Positions 1 through 5,418 of a DNA stretch of 5,982 bases are shown here, in pieces. How positions within the stretch are numbered: position 1 is the stretch's first letter; the number at the start of each line of letters is the position of its first letter. Source of the stretch: Methanobacteriaceae archaeon (GTDB lineage: Archaea > Methanobacteriota > Methanobacteria > Methanobacteriales > Methanobacteriaceae); NCBI GenBank assembly GCA_030693105.1, contig JAUYBK010000183.1, forward strand, positions 1-5,982, read 5' to 3'. The position numbers and the translations under genes are program-made. The notes under the pieces are model-generated. The model had not been told where the DNA came from. It was given only the letters and a program-made list of their open reading frames with translations, and ran no database searches.

Positions 1-1
1 A

Positions 2-757
2 CAGACTATTCGGGTTCGAAAAAGAAACGTAGACTACCACACCCAGGTCTTAAAAGACGTGGACGTGCGGGTGTTAGAGGAGCTTTATGAAAAGCGTATT
101 GGTGAATTTAAAGTCCACTACGGTGAAGTGGAGGTCACGGAACATTATTACCGTTACAAAAAAATCAGCCAGGGTAAAACCATAGGCACCTACCATTTAA
201 ATTTACCCCCACTGCACTTTAGGACCAAGGGGTTGTGGTTCACCCTCCCCGATGATATCCAGGACCAGATCAACCATTACATCAGTGGTAAGGAAGTTTA
301 TGAAGGTGGTTTGCACGGTACGGAACACGCCATCATAGCCATGTTACCGCTTAATGTGCTGTGTGACCGGATTGATATGGGGTGCCTTTCCACCCCTAAA
401 CATCTCCACACTGATAAGTCCACCATCTTCATCTACGACGCTTACCAGGGAGGTATTGGTCTGGCAGAAAAGGCCGTGGACCTCATGGAGGATTTGGTGG
501 AGGTGACCTATGACATGGTCCGGTCCTGCTCGTGCACCGACGGCTGTCCTTCCTGTATTTACTCACCTAAATGTGGTAATGACAACCAGCCGTTACATAA
601 AAGGAGCACCCAATATATTTTATCCCGGATGTTGCAGATGATGGGGAAGGATAAATCGGAACTTCCACCCCAAGTAGAGGAGGTTCTAACTAAAAGCCGC
701 AGCACCCGTCGGGGAGTGGGTGCCGAGGTTTACCAGGGTAATAAGAAGATTAATTAG
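2..757 (+). CDS. DEAD/DEAH-box helicase of the MrfA/YprA type, C-terminal part (5' end outside window)
   Basis: The frame is open from base 2 with no stop before base 755, so this is the last 251 residues of a longer protein, and the GTG at 59 is an internal codon rather than a start. The helicase motor domains lie outside the window. What remains matches the DUF1998-type tail of MrfA/YprA helicases, which unwind DNA in a nucleotide-excision-like repair route in bacteria. The segment begins with the VDYHT..LKDVDV stretch that follows the motor domains, has a GGIGL motif around nt 450-463, and then a cysteine cluster C-x-C-x3-C-x2-C-x5-C at codons starting 527, 533, 545, 554 and 572, expected to bind a structural metal, probably zinc. 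GCPSC and KCGN are the recognisable core. The last 45 or so residues are basic and probably disordered. The family call is fairly secure; a DNA-repair role here is inferred from bacterial relatives. No partner gene is visible downstream. Confidence 0.85.
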   Translation, partial: QTIRVRKRNVDYHTQVLKDVDVRVLEELYEKRIGEFKVHYGEVEVTEHYYRYKKISQGKTIGTYHLNLPPLHFRTKGLWFTLPDDIQDQINHYISGKEVYEGGLHGTEHAIIAMLPLNVLCDRIDMGCLSTPKHLHTDKSTIFIYDAYQGGIGLAEKAVDLMEDLVEVTYDMVRSCSCTDGCPSCIYSPKCGNDNQPLHKRSTQYILSRMLQMMGKDKSELPPQVEEVLTKSRSTRRGVGAEVYQGNKKIN

Positions 758-864
758 GAGCTTTCCAAATACTGTGGCTGTTTTAGCGGTTATTATAATG
801 TAACAATTATTTTGGTACGTTATTATCTTCTCTACTGCAAGGAGTCAGGAAATGATTAATTTAG

Positions 865-870
865 TTTTTT
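865..870 (+). terminator. T-run, possible terminator of the helicase gene
   Basis: Six Ts follow an AT-rich stretch about 108 bases after the helicase stop. Archaeal RNA polymerase can terminate on T-runs without a hairpin, so this is a plausible 3' end. There is no stem next to it, and the spacer is generally T-rich, so confidence is low. Confidence 0.3.
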
Positions 871-910
871 ATTTAATTACATTCTTAGGTTAAGAACTAG
901 AATGAACCAT

Positions 911-920
911 ATTTAATAAT
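911..920 (+). promoter_or_regulatory. candidate TATA box of the CDF exporter gene
   Basis: ATTTAATAAT stands 53 bases before the ATG at 973. With usual archaeal spacing the transcript would start near 938-942, giving a leader of roughly 30-35 bases that still contains the ribosome-binding site and its pairing partner at 947-950. Other AT-rich stretches further upstream (855-880) could also serve. Confidence 0.4.
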
Positions 921-946
921 TGGGGGTGCCCATTTAGGGAGTCGAA

Positions 947-964
947 CACCCCTGATCTCAGGTG
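947..964 (+). promoter_or_regulatory. hairpin or palindrome covering the CDF ribosome-binding site
   Basis: CACCCCTGATCTCAGGTG can fold in two registers: CCTGA (951-955) with TCAGG (958-962) around a 2-base centre, or CACC (947-950) with GGTG (961-964). Both occupy the Shine-Dalgarno GGTGAT at 961-966, which sits six bases before the ATG at 973. CACCCC (947-952) can also pair with GGGGTG at 923-928 if the transcript starts far enough upstream. It could equally be a protein-binding operator. Seen directly; function inferred. Confidence 0.4.
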
Positions 965-972
965 ATTTTACC

Positions 973-1845
973 ATGATGGATCAATCATATTATTCCACTG
1001 TACAAAGAATTCTCTTGATAATTCTGGCACTCAACCTGGCGGTGGCTTTTGCTAAATTAATCTATGGTTGGTCTACCAATTCATTGAGTATGGTTTCTGA
1101 CGGGTTTCACTCCCTTTTTGACGGAACTTCCAATGTTATTGGTATTATTGGTATTATGATAGCGTCCCGACCACCGGATCTTACTCACCCCTACGGTCAT
1201 TCAAAATTCGAAACATTTGCCTCCATCGGGATCGCTCTTTTGCTGTTTATCACCTGTTTTGAAATATTTCAATCGGCAATTGGGCGTTTTTTTAACCCCG
1301 CTGCACCAGATATTACTATTTTTAGTTTCTTGATAATGGGGGTTACTATTGCCGTTAATTTAACTGTTTCCAGGTATGAACACCGCAAAGGTAAAGAACT
1401 TGATAGTAGCATCCTGATCGCCGATTCAATGCACACCCGTAGCGATGTTTACGCATCTTTAATGGTTATTGTAGGGTTTATTTTAATTAAAATGGGTTTT
1501 GGTATAGCTGACCCCCTTATTTCCATTTTTATTTCCATTTTAATTGCCAGGATGGGTTTAGAAATTATTAAAAGTAGTTCGGACGTTCTATTGGATAGGG
1601 CCCCCCTGGATGATGAACTCATAAAAAAGATCGTGTGTAGTGTGGAAGGAGTTCGAGAGTGTCATAAGGTGCGTTCCCGTGGAGAGGATACTCAGATATA
1701 CGTGGATTTACATTTGACCTTAAATGTTGGTGATTCTCTTAACGAGGCCCATTTAATAGCGCACGAAGTTGAAAATAAACTGAAAAATTCTATACCGGGT
1801 ATAAAAGATGTGGTAATTCACATGGACCCCGGTGAAGATCAGTAA
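973..1845 (+). CDS. cation diffusion facilitator (CDF) family metal exporter
   Basis: A complete 290-residue membrane protein of usual CDF length, expected to export a divalent metal, probably Zn2+, from the cytoplasm in exchange for protons, as a dimer. Six membrane segments fall near residues 12-31, 40-62, 80-100, 114-133, 148-173 and 176-199. The transport site is His46-x3-Asp50 in segment 2 (SDGFHSLFD) and His154-x3-Asp158 in segment 5 (HTRSD); the HD-HD pairing is typical of zinc carriers. Asp69-x2-His72-x3-His76 (HPYGHSKFE) matches the second metal site known from E. coli YiiP. DPLIS opens segment 6. Residues about 210-290 form the cytoplasmic metal-binding domain, ending in IHMDP, whose His and Asp match the YiiP dimer-interface site. 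The start ATG973 has GGTGAT at 961-966; a second ATG follows at once at 976. It appears to be a single-gene unit. Family certain; metal inferred from motif. Confidence 0.95.
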   Translation: MMDQSYYSTVQRILLIILALNLAVAFAKLIYGWSTNSLSMVSDGFHSLFDGTSNVIGIIGIMIASRPPDLTHPYGHSKFETFASIGIALLLFITCFEIFQSAIGRFFNPAAPDITIFSFLIMGVTIAVNLTVSRYEHRKGKELDSSILIADSMHTRSDVYASLMVIVGFILIKMGFGIADPLISIFISILIARMGLEIIKSSSDVLLDRAPLDDELIKKIVCSVEGVRECHKVRSRGEDTQIYVDLHLTLNVGDSLNEAHLIAHEVENKLKNSIPGIKDVVIHMDPGEDQ

Positions 1846-1935
1846 GCGCAGGTACACTTAACTCGGGAAGTTGCAGTATTTTATTTGAGTTCTAGGTTGG
1901 TGAACTATTTTACACTGGAAGTGCACGTCTGGTAA

Positions 1936-1944
1936 TTTTTTTTT
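1936..1944 (+). terminator. T9 run, likely terminator of the CDF gene
   Basis: Nine consecutive Ts lie about 90 bases after the CDF stop and before the promoter-like region of the next gene. This is the form of an archaeal intrinsic terminator. No strong hairpin precedes it; only a GTGCAC palindrome at 1921-1926 is nearby. Confidence 0.5.
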
Positions 1945-1964
1945 AAAGGTTAGTTTCCGATCCT

Positions 1965-2000
1965 ACAATATTGTTATGACTAATCAACAAATATATTAAT
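1965..2000 (+). promoter_or_regulatory. candidate promoter and operator of the HEPN gene
   Basis: The region has a perfect 10-base palindrome ACAATATTGT at 1965-1974, an inverted pair TTGTT (1971-1975) and AACAA (1986-1990), and a TATA-like ATATATTA at 1991-1998. With normal archaeal spacing, transcription from this box would start near 2017-2024, which is inside the longest HEPN reading frame and argues for a start downstream of 2008. Confidence 0.4.
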
Positions 2001-2007
2001 ACTCCTA

Positions 2008-2547
2008 GTGTCCATAATAAAAAGTACCGCCCCTGATGGAGAAAATATATCTGCTGGTGATGGCTTGGACGAACTGGAAGAATTATTTCAAAACGGAATG
2101 CTAAGGAAAATTAATCCTTCACCACTTAAAAGTGCCTTATCTATAAAAGAAGCTAAATTAAGGTTAGAAGAGGCTAAACTGAACTTAAAAAGTGGAATCT
2201 TCCGTTCATCTCGGATTTCATGTTACATGGCATTTTATCATGCCGCCCGATCCATACTATTACGCGACGGTGTTCAGGAAGAAAATCCCCACTACCTGGC
2301 ACCGTATTTGATGAAATATTCAAGGGAGGGACTATTAGAGGAGGAATGGCCTGAACTGTTTGGATGGATGTTAAACCTACACCACCAGGACTTGTACCAC
2401 TTCCAGGCCATCCCCTCCCCTGAAGATGCTGAACTATCTTTAAGCCTGGGAGTAGACTTTGTAGGCCGGATAAAGATCCTCCTGGAAGAGACTAAATCCG
2501 GAAAAAGAGCATTTATTAAACAGAACGCTGCTGAAAGGTCCTATTAA
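2008..2547 (+). CDS. HEPN-domain protein, orphan (longest frame given; true start may be TTG 2065)
   Basis: An all-helical protein of up to 179 residues. The core SCYMAFYHAARSILLRDG (residues 71-88) is characteristic of HEPN/UPF0332-like proteins, preceded by helix EAKLRLEEAKLNLKSG and followed by a second half with HHQDLYHF (125-132) and a final helix to about 160. Many HEPN proteins are RNases or toxins paired with an MNT nucleotidyltransferase; none is next to this gene. The usual R-x4-6-H catalytic spacing is not met: the nearest arginine before His78 is Arg69, eight residues between. Activity is therefore doubtful. The coordinates give the longest frame from GTG2008, which has no Shine-Dalgarno site and lies only ten bases past a TATA-like box. 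TTG2065 (MDELEELF) has GGTGAT at 2056-2061 and starts where family-like sequence begins; ATG2098 is a third choice. Domain call good, function unknown. Confidence 0.8.
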   Translation: MSIIKSTAPDGENISAGDGLDELEELFQNGMLRKINPSPLKSALSIKEAKLRLEEAKLNLKSGIFRSSRISCYMAFYHAARSILLRDGVQEENPHYLAPYLMKYSREGLLEEEWPELFGWMLNLHHQDLYHFQAIPSPEDAELSLSLGVDFVGRIKILLEETKSGKRAFIKQNAAERSY

Positions 2548-2550
2548 AAC

Positions 2551-2582
2551 TTAATTCTTTTTTCATTATTTAATTCTTTTTT
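2551..2582 (+). terminator. twin T-run terminator of the HEPN gene
   Basis: The 13-mer TTAATTCTTTTTT occurs twice, at 2551-2563 and 2570-2582, starting four bases after the HEPN stop. Two T6 runs in tandem after a gene facing a convergent operon look like a tandem archaeal terminator. There is no matching T-run on the minus strand in this spacer for the opposing genes. Confidence 0.6.
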
Positions 2583-2592
2583 AACCAATAAT

Positions 2593-2615
2593 CCAATTAG
2601 AATTCCAATTAGAAT
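2593..2615. repeat. tandem AT-rich 12-mer, nearly two copies
   Basis: CCAATTAGAATT at 2593-2604 is followed directly by CCAATTAGAAT at 2605-2615. It lies in the convergent spacer between the HEPN terminator and the end of the beta-subunit gene. It may be simple replication slippage; no function is indicated. Confidence 0.7.
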
Positions 2616-2639
2616 AGTATCTCAATTTTTCACAATAAA

Positions 2640-3506
2640 CTACAATCCTCGCTTAGAGTTAATGAGTTTTTTCAAGGCCTCCTGATTGACTTCCCGTTGA
2701 TATAATGGTCGGCCATCCCCCTCATAAACTTTGAGGTTTTCATCAAAGGTTTTTTTATCCTTATTTTGATAAAAGATACCCAGGGGATAATTTTCAGTTT
2801 CACTGGCCCTTTTAAATGCTTCCACCTTATCCTGGGGGTTGTGTTCTTTTTCCAGGTAGTAGGTGTGCTTCTGGAACCACTGGTAGGTGTTAATCCGGTT
2901 GAAGGTTACGCAGGGCTGGAAGATATCCACCAGAGCGTAACCTTTATGTTGTATGGCATTTTTAATTATTTCCCTGGTTTTTTCAATGTCACCGGAGAAG
3001 GCCCGGGCCACGAAGCCGGCCCCTAAAGATATGGCCACCGTTAAGGGGTTGAAGGGTTCTTCAAAGACACCTTCCACTTGTAAGGGGGTGTGGAAATCTA
3101 TCTGGCTGGTGGGGCTGGCCTGGCCTTTGGTCAGGCCGTAGACCATGTTGTTGTGCACGAGGTTAGTCAGATCCACGTTGCGGCGGATGGTGTGCATGAA
3201 GTGGTTTCCACCTTCTCCGTACATGCAACCATCTCCACTTACGTCTATCACCGTGAGTTGGGGGTTGGCCGCTTTTATACCGGTGGCTGGTGGGAGGGAC
3301 CTTCCGTGCAGGCCGTTGAATACGTTACTTTTAAGGTAGTGGGGTAGCTTACCGGCCTGTCCAATACCTGATACCAGGACCAGTTCTTCAGGTTTAATAT
3401 CCAGATCAGATAATGCCTTTTTTATAGCCGTTAAGATGCCGAAGTTCCCACATCCGGGACACCAGGCCACATCGGCACCTAACATGTCATAAACATCTTC
3501 TTTCAT
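2640..3506 (-). CDS. 2-oxoacid:ferredoxin oxidoreductase, beta subunit (TPP-binding)
   Basis: A complete 288-residue beta subunit, usual length for the family. It carries the thiamine pyrophosphate and a [4Fe-4S] cluster of an enzyme that interconverts a 2-oxoacid plus CoA with an acyl-CoA plus CO2, using ferredoxin. The TPP/Mg motif runs from Gly91-Asp92-Gly93 to Asn119-Asn120, followed by [18 protein letters not shown] gives Cys16 and Cys19, and Cys199 (FQPC) is the far cluster ligand. The fourth ligand expected in GIGC is Gln50 here ([11 protein letters not shown]), and Cys94 sits right after GDG; these four are the only cysteines. I recall the GIGQA and [13 protein letters not shown] pattern from a clostridial/methanogen subgroup, so it is probably a lineage trait. 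The ATG overlaps the gamma-alpha stop as ATGA, with GGGGAG five bases upstream, implying coupled translation. Substrate (pyruvate, 2-oxoglutarate or other) cannot be told from sequence. Confidence 0.93.
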   Translation of the reverse strand: MKEDVYDMLGADVAWCPGCGNFGILTAIKKALSDLDIKPEELVLVSGIGQAGKLPHYLKSNVFNGLHGRSLPPATGIKAANPQLTVIDVSGDGCMYGEGGNHFMHTIRRNVDLTNLVHNNMVYGLTKGQASPTSQIDFHTPLQVEGVFEEPFNPLTVAISLGAGFVARAFSGDIEKTREIIKNAIQHKGYALVDIFQPCVTFNRINTYQWFQKHTYYLEKEHNPQDKVEAFKRASETENYPLGIFYQNKDKKTFDENLKVYEGDGRPLYQREVNQEALKKLINSKRGL

Positions 3507-3517
3507 TTTAACTCCCC
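3503..3517 (-). promoter_or_regulatory. ATGA stop/start overlap and Shine-Dalgarno site of the beta subunit
   Basis: On the minus strand the gamma-alpha stop TGA (3505-3503) overlaps the beta ATG (3506-3504) by four bases as ATGA. GGGGAG at 3517-3512 lies five bases before that ATG, inside the last codons of gamma-alpha. This arrangement fits translational coupling that would keep the two subunits in equal supply. Confidence 0.85.
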
Positions 3518-5191
3518 TTTTATATTAGAAATAACCTCCTCTACGGAGAAAGGAATTCCATTATATTTTAAAACCTTTTTATCCACTTCCTGGCCCGTTT
3601 CCAGTTTTATGAGATTGGCAAACTGGGATTTTATATTGTTCTCGAAGATCACATTTTTTTCTGCTTTCTCCAGTAACATCCGGGTATCAGGGTGCAGGGG
3701 ATATACCTGCTGGAAGTGTAGGAGGGAAATTTCCTCGTTGTCCAGCTCCTCCAATGCTTCCTTTAAAGGGTGGTAGGTGGAACCCCAGCCCAGTACCAGG
3801 AGCTGGTAGTGGTCAGATCCATAGAGTTCGGGGGCCATAACCTCATTTTTAAGCTCTTTTAATTTATGGTAGCGTTTTTCAACCATTTTAGTGCGTATTT
3901 CCAAGTCTTCAGTGAGGTGACCGGCCTCGTCATGCTCGTCGGAGTCCGCCACCACCAATCCATTTCCATAACCAGGTATTCCCCGGGGTGAGATTCCCGA
4001 TGGAGTAAACTGATACCTTAAATAATTTTTTTTAGTTTTCGCAAGGTAGTTTTTTATTTTCATGTCCCTAAGATTCTCTTCAGGAAAGTTATAGTACAGA
4101 TCCGCCAGGTACTGGTCGGATAGTATGAAAACGGGTATCTGATATTTTTCAGCCAAATCAAAGGCTTGCTGGGATAGGTAGTACGCATCTTCCAGCTTAC
4201 TTGGAGCGAAGATGGCCCGGGTAAATTCACCGGGTCCCGAGTAGAGGGATAAATCCAGATCTTCCTGGGCGGTCCGGGTGGGAAGTCCCACCGCAGGTCC
4301 GGGGCGCATACCAATATAGATCACCACCGGAGTTTCTGTCATACCAGCTAAGCCAACGGCTTCCCCCATTAGGGCAAAACCGCTACCGGAGGTGGCTACC
4401 ATACTCCGGGCCCCAGCGTAGGATGCTCCCAGTGCCATGTTCAAAGCAGCAATTTCATCCTCAGCTTGTTCAAATACCAGCTCCACTTTACTGGCGTGTT
4501 CTGCCAGGAAGGCCTGTACTGGAGTGGAGGGGGTCATAGGATAGGATGATATGAAACGGCACCCTCCGGCTATACAACCTAAAGCTACTGCTTCGCTACC
4601 GTTTAAAAGAAGTTCAGAGGATAATGAAGGATTTTTTTCTATTTTAATTTTTTTTAAAGATTCACCTAACTGGTAGCCCTGGTTCCCGGCTTTTATATCT
4701 TTTTCAAGAATTTCTTCACCTTTACGGGCAAACATGGAGGTTAAACAGTGGTGGAATGTTTCCAGATCGACATCCAGCATTTGGCACACCGTACTCGCGG
4801 CAATGATGTTGGCGAAGATGGGTCCTCCAATTTCCCGGGCCATCTTCCTAAAGGGGAGTCCAATGTGGTCTTTTCCCACATCCTTTTCATCACCGATAAT
4901 AATCGTCGCAGAACTTATCCGGTTCTGCAGGTGTTTAATTGCACCCGGACTAAGTGCCACCAAGATATCAGTCCGGTCCAGGAAGGCGGCGACTCTCCGG
5001 GATGATACCCGGATTTGGGTGGAGTTTTGACCACCTCGCACCCGGGACATGTATTCCTTGGAGGCTGACACATTAAAGCCCGTCATTTTAAAGGCCCTAA
5101 CCAGAATCTGTTCCACAGTTTGGATGCCCTGCCCTGCCTCCCCACAAAGGACCAGGGAAATATCATTTTTTTCTGGGACGCTAATAACCAT
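3503..5191 (-). CDS. 2-oxoacid:ferredoxin oxidoreductase, fused gamma-alpha subunit
   Basis: A complete 562-residue fusion of the gamma and alpha parts of a 2-oxoacid:ferredoxin oxidoreductase, partner of the beta gene just downstream. Residues about 10-175 are the gamma domain, with the family glycine motif CGEAGQGIQ (16-24) and SRVRGGQN (49-56). A Lys-rich linker (about 177-192) leads to the alpha domain, which has YPMTPST at 217-223, the variant of the YPITPST substrate/TPP-facing motif, [17 protein letters not shown], and PTRTAQEDL at 304-312. Residues about 460-562 form the C-terminal domain (GWGST at 468). There is no CxxCxxC ferredoxin motif, so no delta subunit is fused, and none is encoded nearby. 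The gene order and fusion resemble two-subunit archaeal enzymes such as that of Sulfolobus. ATG5191 has only a weak upstream GGG; the next in-frame Met is far inside. The linker is encoded by A8 and A7 runs. Family certain, substrate unknown. Confidence 0.95.
   Translation of the reverse strand: MVISVPEKNDISLVLCGEAGQGIQTVEQILVRAFKMTGFNVSASKEYMSRVRGGQNSTQIRVSSRRVAAFLDRTDILVALSPGAIKHLQNRISSATIIIGDEKDVGKDHIGLPFRKMAREIGGPIFANIIAASTVCQMLDVDLETFHHCLTSMFARKGEEILEKDIKAGNQGYQLGESLKKIKIEKNPSLSSELLLNGSEAVALGCIAGGCRFISSYPMTPSTPVQAFLAEHASKVELVFEQAEDEIAALNMALGASYAGARSMVATSGSGFALMGEAVGLAGMTETPVVIYIGMRPGPAVGLPTRTAQEDLDLSLYSGPGEFTRAIFAPSKLEDAYYLSQQAFDLAEKYQIPVFILSDQYLADLYYNFPEENLRDMKIKNYLAKTKKNYLRYQFTPSGISPRGIPGYGNGLVVADSDEHDEAGHLTEDLEIRTKMVEKRYHKLKELKNEVMAPELYGSDHYQLLVLGWGSTYHPLKEALEELDNEEISLLHFQQVYPLHPDTRMLLEKAEKNVIFENNIKSQFANLIKLETGQEVDKKVLKYNGIPFSVEEVISNIKGELK
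4632..4655 (-). other. A-run slip site at the gamma-alpha domain junction
   Basis: On the coding strand the codons for Leu179-Lys180-Lys181 give an A8 run (4655-4648) that forms the heptamer A_AAA_AAA in the frame required for -1 slippage. A shift there reads AAT then TAA (4646-4644), ending a product of about 182 residues, the size of a free gamma subunit. A second run, A7 in GAA AAA AAT, follows at 4638-4632. Sequence facts are certain; use as a slip site is inference. Confidence 0.4.
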
Positions 5192-5231
5192 TTATAACAA
5201 ACCCTTTGATTTTGCTTCTCTTTCGGTAGTT

Positions 5232-5260
5232 ATTATGTTACCATAATTATTTATTTTTTA
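5232..5260 (-). promoter_or_regulatory. candidate promoter of the oxidoreductase operon with an inverted repeat
   Basis: Reading the minus strand, an A/T-rich TATA-like stretch (AAATAATTAT at 5252-5243, within 5258-5243) precedes a likely transcript start near 5224 and a leader of about 32 bases. A perfect inverted repeat ATTATG-N4-CATAAT at 5232-5247 lies between the box and that start, a position typical for a repressor site in archaea. An A10 run (5301-5292 on the minus strand) lies further upstream. Confidence 0.45.
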
Positions 5261-5369
5261 AGGATTAACTGCGGATTTTGCGGTTCTGTAATTTTTTTTT
5301 TAACAATAAATAGAATTTGTTTCCAAACGTGATAAATATTCTTAGTTTCAACTGAATTAGCTTTCAACA

Positions 5370-5410
5370 AGGGATATATCCTCAACCGTCCCATAATTAT
5401 AATTAATGGG
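5370..5410 (+). promoter_or_regulatory. candidate promoter of the DUF169 gene with nested palindromes
   Basis: A TATA-like ATATAT sits inside the perfect 10-base palindrome GGATATATCC (5372-5381), about 40 bases before the start codon, which would place transcription near 5402. Downstream, the perfect palindrome AATTATAATT (5395-5404) is flanked by CCCAT (5390-5394) and ATGGG (5406-5410), an almost concentric inverted pair whose right arm runs into the ribosome-binding site. Together these look like a box plus an operator. Confidence 0.4.
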
Positions 5411-5413
5411 GGT
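5408..5413 (+). promoter_or_regulatory. Shine-Dalgarno site deciding the DUF169 start
   Basis: GGGGGT ends two bases before ATG5416 and five before ATG5419. The two ATGs are adjacent and in the same frame; the spacing favours 5419. Confidence 0.55.
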
Positions 5414-5418
5414 AAATG

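Noticed and set aside
59..61. GTG at 59 as the start of a short standalone DUF1998 protein
   Set aside because: The frame is open upstream to base 2 and its residues continue the helicase-family sequence, so the gene is simply cut by the window edge.
924..972. Minus-strand similarity to a tRNA 3' end (TTCGACT loop between AGGG and CCCT, followed by an acceptor-like AATGGGC)
   Set aside because: The T-stem does not pair properly next to the loop, there is no matching 5' acceptor strand or anticodon arm, and a full tRNA would run into the CDF coding start. It could at most be a remnant, and I cannot support one.
1846..2007. A hidden antitoxin or nucleotidyltransferase gene before the HEPN gene
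   Set aside because: The spacer is only 162 bases, is T-rich with stops in all plus frames, and shows no nucleotidyltransferase motif.
2766..3347. Four overlapping plus-strand frames opposite the beta subunit gene
   Set aside because: They are antisense shadows of a gene with an unmistakable conserved protein; none has recognisable domains or a good start site.
4060..5246. Small frames opposite or alongside the gamma-alpha gene, including ones at 4060-4314, 4734-5030 and 5049-5246
   Set aside because: They are out-of-frame or antisense readings of a well-conserved gene and show no family features.
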